Both the position numbers and the translations under genes were made by a program. A stretch of 64,000 bases of DNA, taken from the NCBI RefSeq assembly GCF_051304405.1, contig NZ_JBPPGG010000001.1, positions 558,001 through 622,000 of the forward strand, given 5' to 3'. The notes under the pieces are model-generated. The model was not told where the DNA came from. It searched no databases and was given only the letters and a program-made list of their open reading frames with translations. This document shows, one piece after another, positions 1 to 9,488 of this stretch (its first letter is position 1; each line of letters opens with the position of its first letter). Source of the stretch: Pedomonas sp051304405 (lineage in GTDB: Bacteria > Pseudomonadota > Alphaproteobacteria > Sphingomonadales > Sphingomonadaceae).

Positions 1-348
1 GCAGTCCACCACGATCTGCCGCTCGCCCAGCTTCTGCAGGTCCACCACCGCCCGCAGCGAGCGGCCGATGAGGCGCTGGATCTCCTGGGTGCGGCCGGTC
101 TGCTTGCCCTTGGCGGCCTCGCGCGGGGTGCGACTGTGGGTGGCGCGGGGCAGCATGCCGTATTCGGCCGTCACCCAGCCCTGCCCCTTGCCGCGCAGCC
201 AGCCCGGAACGCTGGTCTCGACCGAGGCCGTGCACAGCACATGGGTGTCGCCGAACTTCACCAGGCAGGAGCCATCGGCATGCTTGGCAAACCCCACGAT
301 CATCTCGAGAGGGCGCATCTGATCGGGAGCACGGCCGGAGGGACGCAT
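1..348 (-). CDS. rph: Ribonuclease PH, N-terminal part (cut by window edge)
   Basis: RNase PH is a phosphorolytic 3'-5' exoribonuclease that trims the 3' end of tRNA precursors. The 116 codons visible on the minus strand match the family's N-terminus: MRPSGRAPDQMRPLEM, then a segment with KFGDTHVLCTASVE, and the RATHSRTPREAAKGKQTGRT stretch that forms the phosphate-binding region. The frame is open to base 1, so the rest of the gene lies outside the window. The start at 348 is chosen because MRPSGR followed by DQMRP is the usual beginning of the family. It diverges from hrcA across a 228 bp gap, the common alphaproteobacterial arrangement. Confidence 0.95.
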   Translation of the reverse strand, partial: MRPSGRAPDQMRPLEMIVGFAKHADGSCLVKFGDTHVLCTASVETSVPGWLRGKGQGWVTAEYGMLPRATHSRTPREAAKGKQTGRTQEIQRLIGRSLRAVVDLQKLGERQIVVDC

Positions 349-536
349 GAAGCAATATCCTTGTATCGAGTGGAGCGAACCAAAATCCCTGTCCCCGGCG
401 CGCCGAACGCCGCCGGACCCCGTGCTTCTACCGGTCCCGCCGCGCCGCTTCAAGCGAGCGCGGCAGGCAAGACCGTCAACAATGCGCTGGAATGCGCCAG
501 GCGCGGCGGGTCCGGACGCCCTGCCGGCCACAATGG

Positions 537-565
537 TTGAACCATACAGGCGGTACACCTACATT
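537..565 (+). promoter_or_regulatory. Candidate promoter for hrcA-grpE
   Basis: TTGAAC (537-542) and TACATT (560-565) are separated by 17 bp, a reasonable housekeeping-type or RpoH-type promoter. The predicted transcription start would lie only a few bases before the hrcA ATG at 577, and no clear Shine-Dalgarno sequence precedes that ATG, so a near-leaderless mRNA is possible. No CIRCE inverted repeat is visible in 349-576. This is a visual match only. Confidence 0.35.
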
Positions 566-576
566 CGAGCCCGGCC

Positions 577-1632
577 ATGAAGACACTTTCGATTACCGAT
601 ATCAACGAGCGGGCGCGCGACATCTTCCGCCAGATCGTGGAAGCCTATCTGGCGACCGGCGAGCCCGTGGGCTCGCGGACGCTCTCGCGCCTGCCCGGGA
701 TGAACCTGTCTCCCGCCTCCATCCGCAACGTGATGCAGGATCTGGAGGAAATCGGCCTGCTGTCCGCCCCCCACACCTCGGCTGGCCGCATGCCGACGGA
801 ACTGGGCCTGCGCCTGTTCGTCGATGGCATGATGCAGGTGGGCGAGATTTCCTCGGAGGAGCGCGCCCAGATCGAGGCGCAGGTCAAGGCCGACGGCATC
901 AGCCTGGAGGATGCCCTCAGCCGGGCGATCTCCACGCTCTCCGGCCTGTCCTCCTGCGCCGGGCTGGTGCTGGTGCCGAAGGCGGACATCCCCATCCGGC
1001 AGGTGGAGCTCATTCCGCTCTCGGCGCACCGGGCGCTGGCGATTCTGGTGGGCGAGGACGGATCGGTTGAGAACCGCACCTTCGAGCTGCCGCCGGGCAT
1101 GCCGTCCGCAGCCCTCATCCAGGCGGCCAACTACATCAACGCCCGCCTCGTGGGCCGCACGCTCGATCAGGCCCGCAAGCTCATCGAGGAGGAGCTGTCG
1201 CAGAACAAGGCCGAGCTGGACGCGCTGGCCGCCCAGGTGGTGGAGAAGGGCCTCGCCGTGTGGTCGGCGGATGACGACCACCGCGACGTCCTCATCGTGC
1301 GCGGCCAGTCCCGCCTGATCGAGGATGCCGCCGCCCGGGGCGATCTGGAGCGGGTGCGCCAGCTGCTCGAGGACATCGAGAGCAAGCGCGAGCTGGCCCG
1401 CCTGCTGGAGCTGGCGCTGAACGCCAGCGCCATGAAGATCTTCATCGGATCGGAGAACAGGCTCTTTTCACTCTCCGGTTCATCGGTTATCGCAGCCCCC
1501 TATCGCGGCGCCGATGAACGGATTGTTGGTGTCATCGGGGTCATCGGCCCCACACGGCTCAACTATGCGCGGGTCATTCCCATGGTGGACTACACCGCCC
1601 GCGTCCTGACCAGACTGGTATCGCAACAATGA
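577..1632 (+). CDS. hrcA: Heat-inducible transcription repressor HrcA
   Basis: HrcA represses chaperone operons by binding the CIRCE operator and is released when GroEL is titrated by unfolded protein. The 351-residue product has the family layout: an N-terminal winged helix (about residues 1-80, with EPVGSRTLSR and SPASIRNVMQDLE), the conserved SAGRMPTELG hinge, and a C-terminal dimerisation/GAF-like domain ending in DYTARVLTRLVSQQ. Length is normal. Its stop overlaps the grpE start by four bases, which implies translational coupling. No CIRCE element is visible ahead of hrcA or dnaK, so its targets are probably elsewhere (groESL is the usual one in alphaproteobacteria). Confidence 0.96.
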   Translation: MKTLSITDINERARDIFRQIVEAYLATGEPVGSRTLSRLPGMNLSPASIRNVMQDLEEIGLLSAPHTSAGRMPTELGLRLFVDGMMQVGEISSEERAQIEAQVKADGISLEDALSRAISTLSGLSSCAGLVLVPKADIPIRQVELIPLSAHRALAILVGEDGSVENRTFELPPGMPSAALIQAANYINARLVGRTLDQARKLIEEELSQNKAELDALAAQVVEKGLAVWSADDDHRDVLIVRGQSRLIEDAAARGDLERVRQLLEDIESKRELARLLELALNASAMKIFIGSENRLFSLSGSSVIAAPYRGADERIVGVIGVIGPTRLNYARVIPMVDYTARVLTRLVSQQ

Positions 1633-2219
1633 CCGAGGAAACTGTGCAGACCGAAACGCAGGACGAGAACAACGCCGCGGCTGAGGCTGCAGCCCCCCCG
1701 GCCCAGGATGAAGCGCTGGCGAACGCGCAGGCGGAGATTGCCTCGCTGAAGGACCAGCTGCTGCGCCAGATGGCCGAGACCGAAAACGTGCGCCGCCGCC
1801 TCGAGCGGGAAAAGCAGGAGGCGAGCGCCTATGCCGTCACCAGCTTTGCGCGGGACATCCTCGCCGTGGCCGACAACCTGCGCCGCGCCCTGGAAGCCGT
1901 GCCGGACGCCGCCCGCACCGACCCCACCTTCGCCAACATCATCACCGGCGTCGAGATGACCGAGCGGGAGGTGTTCAACATCTTCGGCAAGTACGGCATC
2001 GCCCAGGTGGAGGCCCTCGGCCAGAAGCTGGACCCGAACAAGCACCAGGCCATGCTGGAAGTGCCCACCAACGAGGCCGAACCCGGCACCGTGGTGCAGG
2101 TGCTGCAAACCGGCTTCGTCATCAAGGACCGCCTGCTGCGCCCGGCCCTCGTTGCCGTCGCCAAGCCGGCGGAAGGCGAGCCCAGCGCCCCCGGCGCGCA
2201 GGTGGACACCAGCGTGTAA
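1629..2219 (+). CDS. grpE: Nucleotide exchange factor GrpE
   Basis: GrpE speeds ADP release from DnaK in the DnaK-DnaJ-GrpE cycle. The 196-residue product shows an acidic, alanine-rich disordered N-terminus, a long helix with the heptad pattern that makes the dimer stalk (about residues 30-95, including LRQMAETENVRRRLER), and the C-terminal beta-wing with the family signature around PNKHQAMLEVPTNEAEPGTV and GFVIKDRLLRPALVAVAK. It starts inside the hrcA stop codon (ATGA overlap), so the two are one transcription unit. A strong hairpin lies about 30 bp past its stop. Confidence 0.97.
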   Translation: MTEETVQTETQDENNAAAEAAAPPAQDEALANAQAEIASLKDQLLRQMAETENVRRRLEREKQEASAYAVTSFARDILAVADNLRRALEAVPDAARTDPTFANIITGVEMTEREVFNIFGKYGIAQVEALGQKLDPNKHQAMLEVPTNEAEPGTVVQVLQTGFVIKDRLLRPALVAVAKPAEGEPSAPGAQVDTSV

Positions 2220-2247
2220 CCGCGCAGGGGTCAGTCTGATTTTCGAG

Positions 2248-2282
2248 ACGGCGGCGGGTGCGAACCTGCCGCCGTTCTTGTT
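2248..2282 (+). terminator. Intrinsic terminator after grpE
   Basis: ACGGCGGCGGG (2248-2258) pairs with CCTGCCGCCGT (2265-2275), with one G-T wobble and a six-base loop, followed by TCTTGTTT. It ends the hrcA-grpE unit and also lies downstream of the convergent minus-strand gene at 2344. Confidence 0.7.
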
Positions 2283-2343
2283 TGCCGGGCGCAGGAGCCC
2301 TGCCCGTAAGGCCGGAAACGATGGGGGCCGCAGCCAGCCCTTC

Positions 2344-2967
2344 CTACACCAGCGGTCTTTCCAGTGCCCCCGGTCCGAAGGGCACAAGCCGGCGGTAGAC
2401 CGCCAGCGGCGGGGCGCCTTCCACCGCGCCGCCGCGGGAGAGGACGAAGCCGTGGCGCACGATCTCGGCCTGCTGTTCGATGCCGTATTCCTCGAAGCGC
2501 TTGCCAAGGATGAGGGGCAGGTAGCGGTAGCGGGCGAAGGGGCCGCGCGCGAGCGCCACGTTGCGGCCGGACTGGTGCTGCCAGACGTGGGTCAGCTCAT
2601 GGACGAACAGCGCTTGCAGCCCAAGCGGGGCGCAGCCGAAGTCCTCGCGATAGAACGGGCAGCGGGGATGGAAGTAGATGTGGCCGTCGGGCGCCATGAC
2701 GGTGCGGCGCGGCTGGAAGGGCCACCATTTGCGCCGGCGCACGGTGACGCGACGCACATCGAGCGCAGTGCCGAACACGGCGGCGGCCAGCGCCTGCTCC
2801 CCCTGCGTCAGCGGCCGCTCGCGCGGCGGCCCGGCGGGCCGGGGACGGTTACCGGCCAGCCGCCGGACCAGACCGGTAAGGCCCTGCCACAGCCTGGCCG
2901 CGCCCGTCGCCGAGCCCGTCACCGAGCCCGGTGCCGGATCCGTCGCCTGACATCCTCGTTCTGGCAT
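2344..2967 (-). CDS. 'Vgr-related' HExxH metallopeptidase-like protein
   Basis: Seen: 207 residues with a proline/arginine-rich N-terminus, then RPLTQGEQALAAAVFG, a KWWPFQPRRTVMAPDGHIYF stretch and a zinc-peptidase-like HELTHVWQHQ motif (H-E-x-x-H) near the middle. Known: sphingomonads commonly carry a protein with this arrangement under the loose name 'vgr related protein', frequently close to the dnaK genes; no reaction has been established that I know of. Inferred: a minigluzincin-type peptidase or a degenerate scaffold. It sits convergent to grpE and divergent from dnaK. The true start could be later than 2967, because the first 50 residues are low complexity and overlap the small ORF upstream. 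Confidence 0.75.
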   Translation of the reverse strand: MPERGCQATDPAPGSVTGSATGAARLWQGLTGLVRRLAGNRPRPAGPPRERPLTQGEQALAAAVFGTALDVRRVTVRRRKWWPFQPRRTVMAPDGHIYFHPRCPFYREDFGCAPLGLQALFVHELTHVWQHQSGRNVALARGPFARYRYLPLILGKRFEEYGIEQQAEIVRHGFVLSRGGAVEGAPPLAVYRRLVPFGPGALERPLV

Positions 2968-3139
2968 GAGACGCCGCCTCGTCCGTGTGATCGTGGGTCA
3001 ACAGGAGCGGAAACGCCTTCCCGGCCCCGGACGCCGCCGCGCCGTGCGGGTGATCCTCCGCCATGCCGCCGAACACGGCCATGACCAGAAGCACGGCCGA
3101 CAGCAGAATGGCACCGAACCCGAGAATGCGCAAAGGCAT
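2849..3139 (-). CDS. Putative small membrane protein upstream of the vgr-related gene
   Basis: Seen: 96 codons opening with one strong hydrophobic segment (RILGFGAILLSAVLLVMAVF) followed by a hydrophilic, His/Asp/Gly-rich tail. The last 119 bp overlap the next gene in another frame, and the tail in the overlap is repetitive (GDG repeats), so the real stop or the start of the neighbour may be misjudged. An AGGGA sequence lies about 13 bases before the ATG. I do not recognise a family. The transmembrane helix is the only support for this being real. Confidence 0.35.
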   Translation of the reverse strand: MPLRILGFGAILLSAVLLVMAVFGGMAEDHPHGAAASGAGKAFPLLLTHDHTDEAASHARTRMSGDGSGTGLGDGLGDGRGQAVAGPYRSGPAAGR

Positions 3140-3368
3140 GGGATGCTTTCCCTGACAGGAGATTGGGAACCGGACGGCAAACGACAGGCCGCCGGCACCG
3201 CTACAGTTTTAGGACGGAACGGCCCGCCAGCAATCCCCGGAGCCGTGCCAGATGGTCGCTTGCGGCAGTCTGCCCCACCTGCCCGCTGCCTGTCCCCCAT
3301 GCGAGGCGGGGCGGCAGACGCAACCGCCGCTCGCGCTTTTCCCGCCCCTCATTCCCGCACGGGATGGG

Positions 3369-3397
3369 TTGTAGCCGTCAAGCTGCCTCCCTATATC
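3369..3397 (+). promoter_or_regulatory. Candidate heat-shock type promoter of dnaK
   Basis: TTGTAG (3369-3374) and TATATC (3392-3397) are 17 bp apart within GGTTG...CCCTATAT, close to the alphaproteobacterial RpoH pattern of a CTTG-like -35 and CCTATAT-like -10. The predicted leader is about 115 bases. The rest of the 3140-3518 gap shows no gene and no CIRCE repeat. Confidence 0.5.
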
Positions 3398-3518
3398 GCG
3401 ATGCAAAGCGACGGAGCGTGGTTCGGGAGTGGGCCCGGTCCGACAGCAACAGAACATTAACCGCCAGCGTCGATCGTGCTTCCCGGAGGCGATCGGCGGG
3501 GCAGAAAGAGGTAGGAAC

Positions 3519-5432
<1,914 letters not shown>

Positions 5433-5555
5433 GGCCGCCGCGGCCTCACGCGTGGCCTTCGGGCATGAACGGATTCCGGGCGGGGCACGGCGGAAAACGC
5501 ATCCCCGCCCGGACTGCGTATGCCGGGCAGTGATGTAACAAGCGGACAGGAAGAC

Positions 5556-6701
5556 ATGGCTGACACTGACTATTATGAGGTGCTTGGCGTCGATCGACAG
5601 GCAGACGACAAGGCGCTCAAGTCCGCTTACCGCAAGTTGGCCATGAAATATCACCCGGACCGCAACCCGGGCGACAAGGCGGCCGAAGCCAAGTTCAAGG
5701 AAATCAACGAAGCCTACGACGTGCTGAAGGACCCGCAGAAGCGGGCCGCCTACGACCGCTACGGCAAGGCCGCCTTCAACGGCAACGGCGGGTTCGGGGG
5801 CGGATTCGGCGGCGCCGAGGGCTTCGGCGGCAGCAGCTTCGCCGACATCTTCGAGAACATCTTCGACGAATTCATGGGCGGCGGGCGGCGCAGCCAGGGC
5901 CGCTCCGGCGCCGTGCGCGGCTCGGACCTGCGCTACAATCTGGAAATCACGCTGGAGGACGCCTACCGCGGCCGCACGGAGACGATCACCGTCCCGACCA
6001 CCGTCACCTGCGAGGCGTGCAACGGCTCCGGCGCCGAGCCCGGCACCGAGCCCGAGGTCTGCCCCACCTGCAGCGGCATCGGCAAGGTGCGGGCGACCCA
6101 GGGCTTCTTCATGGTGGAGCGCACCTGCCCCACCTGCCGGGGCACCGGGCGCATCATCGCCAGGCCGTGCCGGGCGTGCAGCGGCCTCGGCCGGGTGGAG
6201 AAGGAGAAAACCCTCCAGGTCAAGATTCCGGCGGGCGTGGACGAAGGCACCCGCATCCGCCTGGCGGGCGAAGGCGAGGCCGGCCTGCGCGGCGGCCCTC
6301 CGGGCGACCTCTACATTTTCGTCAGCCTCAAGCCCCACCGCATCTTCGAGCGGGACGGCACCACCCTGTTCTGCGAGGTGCCGGTCAGCATCACCACGGT
6401 GGCGCTGGGCGGCGAGATCGAGGTGCCGACGCTGGACGGCAGCCGCGCCAAGGTGAAAATTCCCGCCGGCACCCAGACCGGCAAGCAGTTCCGCCTGCGC
6501 GGCAAGGGTATGCCCGCGCTGAACGGCACGGGCACCGGCGACCTGGTGCTGCAGGTGACAGTGGAAACCCCGGTCAACCTGACCAAGCGCCAGCGCGAGC
6601 TGCTGGAGGAATTCTGCCAGATCGAAACCGGCGAGCAGTGCCCGCAATCGACCGGCTTCTTCTCCCGCCTCAAGGAACTGTGGGACGACCTGACCGACTG
6701 A
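5556..6701 (+). CDS. dnaJ: Chaperone protein DnaJ (Hsp40, type A)
   Basis: Co-chaperone that stimulates DnaK ATPase and delivers substrates. The 381-residue product has a J-domain with HPD at residues 33-35, a Gly/Phe-rich linker (GNGGFGGGFGGAEGFGG), four CxxCxGxG zinc repeats (CEACNGSG, CPTCSGIG, CPTCRGTG, CRACSGLG) and the two C-terminal beta domains. ATG 5556 follows a GGACAGGAAG sequence and gives the standard MADTDYYEVLGV start. The frame could begin at 5520, but that adds residues absent from the family. It most likely shares the dnaK heat-shock promoter. Confidence 0.99.
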   Translation: MADTDYYEVLGVDRQADDKALKSAYRKLAMKYHPDRNPGDKAAEAKFKEINEAYDVLKDPQKRAAYDRYGKAAFNGNGGFGGGFGGAEGFGGSSFADIFENIFDEFMGGGRRSQGRSGAVRGSDLRYNLEITLEDAYRGRTETITVPTTVTCEACNGSGAEPGTEPEVCPTCSGIGKVRATQGFFMVERTCPTCRGTGRIIARPCRACSGLGRVEKEKTLQVKIPAGVDEGTRIRLAGEGEAGLRGGPPGDLYIFVSLKPHRIFERDGTTLFCEVPVSITTVALGGEIEVPTLDGSRAKVKIPAGTQTGKQFRLRGKGMPALNGTGTGDLVLQVTVETPVNLTKRQRELLEEFCQIETGEQCPQSTGFFSRLKELWDDLTD

Positions 6702-6838
6702 GGCGCGGCGTTCGACAGAACACCAGCGTTCGACGGAAAAATGGTCGAATGCTTGTAAATTGAAGAAGACGCTTTGCAGGGTGGCAAGGCAAGCTCTCTT
6801 TCGCCGATACGAAACGCGAAGGCAAAGAGAACAACAAA

Positions 6839-7729
6839 ATGCCGACCACCCTTCCCACCCTTCGGCCGCGCGCCCGCACGTCCCTTCCCGGTAACACCGC
6901 CTCCGGCACCCTCCAGACCCGGCCTCCATCCAGCGGGGTGCCCGGCGCGGACCCGCCCGCCGCCGCCCAACCCTCGCAGGCTGCCACGTCCCTGCAACAG
7001 GCCCCCACCACGCGGCACCCGCAGCCGGGCACCGGCGTTTACGAACCGGCGGCCACAGACAGCGGAGAGAGCAGCGGAGAGGTCTCCGGGGAGAGCAGCG
7101 GCGTGGAAGGAGAGGACGATCTCATGCTTGCCAGAATCGAAAAGCTGGAAGCCGGCATGGACCGGCTCTCCGACACCGTGAACCGGATCGATGCCAACGT
7201 GTCCCGTCTCAGCGGCCTGCTGGAAGCCAAGCTGCCCGAGCTGGCCACCCGCGCCGATGTGGCCCGTCTCGAAGGCGAGCAGGCGCGGCTGGCCGAGTCG
7301 TTCAACGGCCTGCGAACCGAGATGGACATTCGCCTGCCCACGCTGGCCACAAAGGAAGATTTCGCCCGGCTGGAAGGCACCCAGGCTGCCCTCCGGGCAG
7401 AACTCGACGCCCGTCTGCCTGTTCTCGCCACCCGCGACGACTTTATCCGGCTGGAGGGACGGCACGATCTTCTCAAGGCCGGGCTGGAGACGGTCCTGCC
7501 CACACTCGCCACCCGCGATGACGTCGCCCGGCTGGATAGCCGGCACGATCTCCTCAAGGCCGGGCTGGAGACGGTCTTGCCCACACTCGCCACCAAGCTG
7601 GAGCTGGCCGAGAAGCCGAGCAAATCGTGGCTCATGACCGCGGCCGCCACCTTCGTCGGCATGGTCACGCTCGGCGTGGCCATCGGCGCGCTGATCGGTC
7701 CGGTGTTCGGGAAGCTGCTCAACCTGTAA
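6839..7729 (+). CDS. Repetitive coiled-coil protein with C-terminal membrane anchor
   Basis: Seen: 296 residues. Residues 1-95 are Pro/Thr/Ser/Gly-rich and look disordered. From MLARIEKLEAGMD onward comes a predicted coiled coil built from a 27-residue repeat of the form LPxLATRxDxxRLExxxxxLxAxL (four or five copies, the last two nearly identical in DNA). Near the C-terminus one hydrophobic helix (TAAATFVGMVTLGVAIGALIGPVFG) could anchor it in the inner membrane. Resemblance: short phage-like or CCDC90/DUF1640-type coiled-coil membrane proteins have this layout, but I cannot name a family. ATG 6839 is preceded by AAAGAGAAC. An internal ATG at 7123 would remove the disordered part and is a plausible alternative start. 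It stands alone after dnaJ. Confidence 0.7.
   Translation: MPTTLPTLRPRARTSLPGNTASGTLQTRPPSSGVPGADPPAAAQPSQAATSLQQAPTTRHPQPGTGVYEPAATDSGESSGEVSGESSGVEGEDDLMLARIEKLEAGMDRLSDTVNRIDANVSRLSGLLEAKLPELATRADVARLEGEQARLAESFNGLRTEMDIRLPTLATKEDFARLEGTQAALRAELDARLPVLATRDDFIRLEGRHDLLKAGLETVLPTLATRDDVARLDSRHDLLKAGLETVLPTLATKLELAEKPSKSWLMTAAATFVGMVTLGVAIGALIGPVFGKLLNL
7448..7594 (+). repeat. 81-bp tandem duplication inside the coiled-coil gene
   Basis: Bases 7448-7513 recur at 7529-7594 with only a few differences (core GGCACGATCTNCTCAAGGCC then GGGCTGGAGACGGTC). The offset of 81 bp equals 27 codons, so the duplication adds exactly one protein repeat and keeps the frame. Confidence 0.85.
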
Positions 7730-7843
7730 GGCCGGATCGCCTCGTGGCACCACCCGGCAGACGCCGAGCGGCACCCCGCTGACGGCCGGTGGCCGATGAT
7801 GCCCCTGAATGGATGCCCCTTACCGACGGGTGAGGAGGCGCGC

Positions 7844-8125
7844 CTACCGCCGCCTGCGGCCGCCCTTTGGTTCCGTGCGCTTGTGGAAATCAGGCGGCTT
7901 GTCCGCCACCCAGGCGAGAAAACGGGCAATGGCCGGATGCTGGCGCACCGCATCCATGCCGGGGTAAAGCCGCTCCAGCTCCACTTCCGAAAGCGTCGCA
8001 TGAATGGTCCGGTGGCAGATGGGATGCACCGGAACCACATCGCGCCCGCCCCGGCTCTTCGGCACCACATGATGCCACTCCACCCGCGCCCCCAGCGGAC
8101 GGCCACACAAGGCACAGCGCTCCAC
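7844..8125 (-). CDS. Small HNH endonuclease family protein
   Basis: Seen: 93 residues with a single HNH module: CALCGRPL, then VEWHHVVPKSRGG (the His-His of HNH), then HPICHRTIHATLSEVE. The two CxxC-like pairs would bind structural zinc. Known: short stand-alone HNH proteins of this type are widespread in sphingomonads and are often annotated simply as HNH endonuclease; their physiological substrate is not established. Start: GTG at 8125 is chosen because AGGAGG lies 8 bases upstream and the protein then begins just before CALC. The frame is open further but with no better start. The C-terminus is basic (KGGRRRR). Confidence 0.8.
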   Translation of the reverse strand: MERCALCGRPLGARVEWHHVVPKSRGGRDVVPVHPICHRTIHATLSEVELERLYPGMDAVRQHPAIARFLAWVADKPPDFHKRTEPKGGRRRR

Positions 8126-8168
8126 GTCACCGCCCTCCTGATTGATGGTCCTGTCCGGTTTTATGGAA

Positions 8169-8219
8169 GCAGGAGGGACTTGTCCCTCCTGCACCTCCCC
8201 TTCGTTTAAAGGGCCGCGC
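8169..8219 (+). repeat. Dispersed hairpin-tail element, copy 1
   Basis: GCAGGAGGGA pairs with TCCCTCCTGC around a CTTG loop (8169-8192). The family tail follows, CCTCCCCTTCGTTTA then GGGCCGCGCC. The same layout recurs at seven or more other places in this window. Confidence 0.8.
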
Positions 8220-8388
8220 CTGAGATCAGCTTGTGCGCTTTCGGAAGAAAGGGTTTGAGCGGGCCGCGCATGGCAGAACGGAAGGTGCTTTCTGCAACGG
8301 TCGGCAGGCTCGCATCCGGCAGGCTCAAGGGCGCGTCCCAATTCTTCTCAACAGATCATTCGGCCGTGGTTCCAGTTCGCTCGGGAAA

Positions 8389-8443
8389 CGCGGTCCGATG
8401 AAATGATAGGGAGGTTGCAGGAGGGTCCGAGACCCTCCTGCAA
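8389..8443 (-). repeat. Dispersed hairpin-tail element, copy 2
   Basis: A perfect 13-bp stem (TTGCAGGAGGGTC / GACCCTCCTGCAA, loop CGA) at 8415-8443. Read on the minus strand it is followed by the family tail CCTCCCTATCATTTCATCGG and ACCGCG. It lies 26 bp past the stop of the isoaspartyl peptidase gene and could also terminate that transcript. Confidence 0.8.
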
Positions 8444-8468
8444 AAACCCGAAAACCGGAGGAAAGACC

Positions 8469-9464
8469 TTACTCGTCCGCGAGGATGGCGGTGTAGGGCT
8501 CACCGCCCTCTTTCAGCGAGCCGCGGAACATGCCCGGCGTGTTCATCACCAGCACGACGTCGCCCTTGGTGTTGACGGCGATGATGCCGCCCTCGCCGCC
8601 CATCTTGACCAGCTTGTCCCTCACCACCTGGTTGGCGGCGTCTTCAAGCGAGAGGCCCTTGTATTCCACCAGCGCGCAGATGGTGCGGGCGACGGTCGCC
8701 CGGATGAAATATTCGCCGTGGCCGGTGGCGGAGACGGCGCAGGAGGCGTTGTCCGCGTAGGTGCCCGCGCCGATGACGGGCGAGTCGCCCACGCGGCCCC
8801 ACTGCTTGTTGGTCATGCCGCCGGTGGAGGTGGCGGCGGCCACGTTGCCGTGCCGGTCAAGCGCCACCGCGCCGATGGTGCCGAACTTGGAGAGGTTCAT
8901 GGCCTCCTTGCTTGCCTTGGCGCGCTCCAGCTGCTCGCGCCGCTGCGGCGTGATGAAATAGCTGTTGGGCACCAGCTCCAGTCCCACGGACCGGGCGAAG
9001 GCCTCGGCCCCGGCCGATTGCAGCATGACATGCTGGGATTGCTCCATCACCGCCCGGGCGGCGAGAATGGGGTTCTTCACGGTCTTGATGCCGGTGACGG
9101 CGCCCGCCTCCAGCGTGTCGCCGCGCATGATGGCGGCGTCCAGCTCCACCTCGCCCTCGGCGTTGAGCACCGCGCCCTTGCCGGCGTTGAACAGGGGGGT
9201 GTTCTCCAGCGACATGGCGGCGGCAGTGACGGCGTCCAGCGCTGTGCCGTTGGCCTCCAGCACCTTCTGGGCGGCGCGCAGGGCGTCTTCCAGCCCGGCC
9301 TTGTAGGCGGCCTTCTGGGCGTCAGAGAACTGGTCGTACTCATACCGGCCCGCACCGCCGTGAACGGCGATGGCGTAGCGGCCTTCAGGCGCCGCCTGGG
9401 GTGCGGCGCTGGCGATGTTTGCAGTCATGAAAACTCCAACCAACATGGTGAACAGGTGACGCAT
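8469..9464 (-). CDS. Isoaspartyl peptidase / plant-type L-asparaginase (Ntn hydrolase)
   Basis: Family members cleave beta-aspartyl (isoaspartyl) dipeptides and often L-asparagine. The precursor self-cleaves into two subunits and exposes an N-terminal threonine nucleophile. Seen: 331 residues with a Sec-type signal peptide (about residues 1-20, hydrophobic stretch ending NIASA), AIAVHGGAG, NAGKGAVLN and the cleavage site FG-TIGAVALD with T196 as the expected nucleophile. ATSTGGMTNK and VGDSPVIGAGTYAD follow and are typical of the oxyanion and substrate sites. The signal peptide places it in the periplasm. Single gene; a hairpin-tail element follows its stop. Confidence 0.93.
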   Translation of the reverse strand: MRHLFTMLVGVFMTANIASAAPQAAPEGRYAIAVHGGAGRYEYDQFSDAQKAAYKAGLEDALRAAQKVLEANGTALDAVTAAAMSLENTPLFNAGKGAVLNAEGEVELDAAIMRGDTLEAGAVTGIKTVKNPILAARAVMEQSQHVMLQSAGAEAFARSVGLELVPNSYFITPQRREQLERAKASKEAMNLSKFGTIGAVALDRHGNVAAATSTGGMTNKQWGRVGDSPVIGAGTYADNASCAVSATGHGEYFIRATVARTICALVEYKGLSLEDAANQVVRDKLVKMGGEGGIIAVNTKGDVVLVMNTPGMFRGSLKEGGEPYTAILADE

Positions 9465-9488
9465 GGGCTTGCCCCCCTTCCCATTTGT

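Larger units (their letters stand above)
8126..8468. other. Intergenic region holding two inverted hairpin-tail elements
   Basis: This 343 bp gap contains no convincing gene. It carries two copies of the dispersed hairpin-tail repeat in inverted orientation with their tails pointing toward each other, separated by about 170 bp of unassigned sequence. Confidence 0.6.

Noticed and set aside
349..576. CIRCE operator upstream of hrcA
   Set aside because: No inverted repeat close to TTAGCACTC-N9-GAGTGCTAA could be found by eye in this gap.
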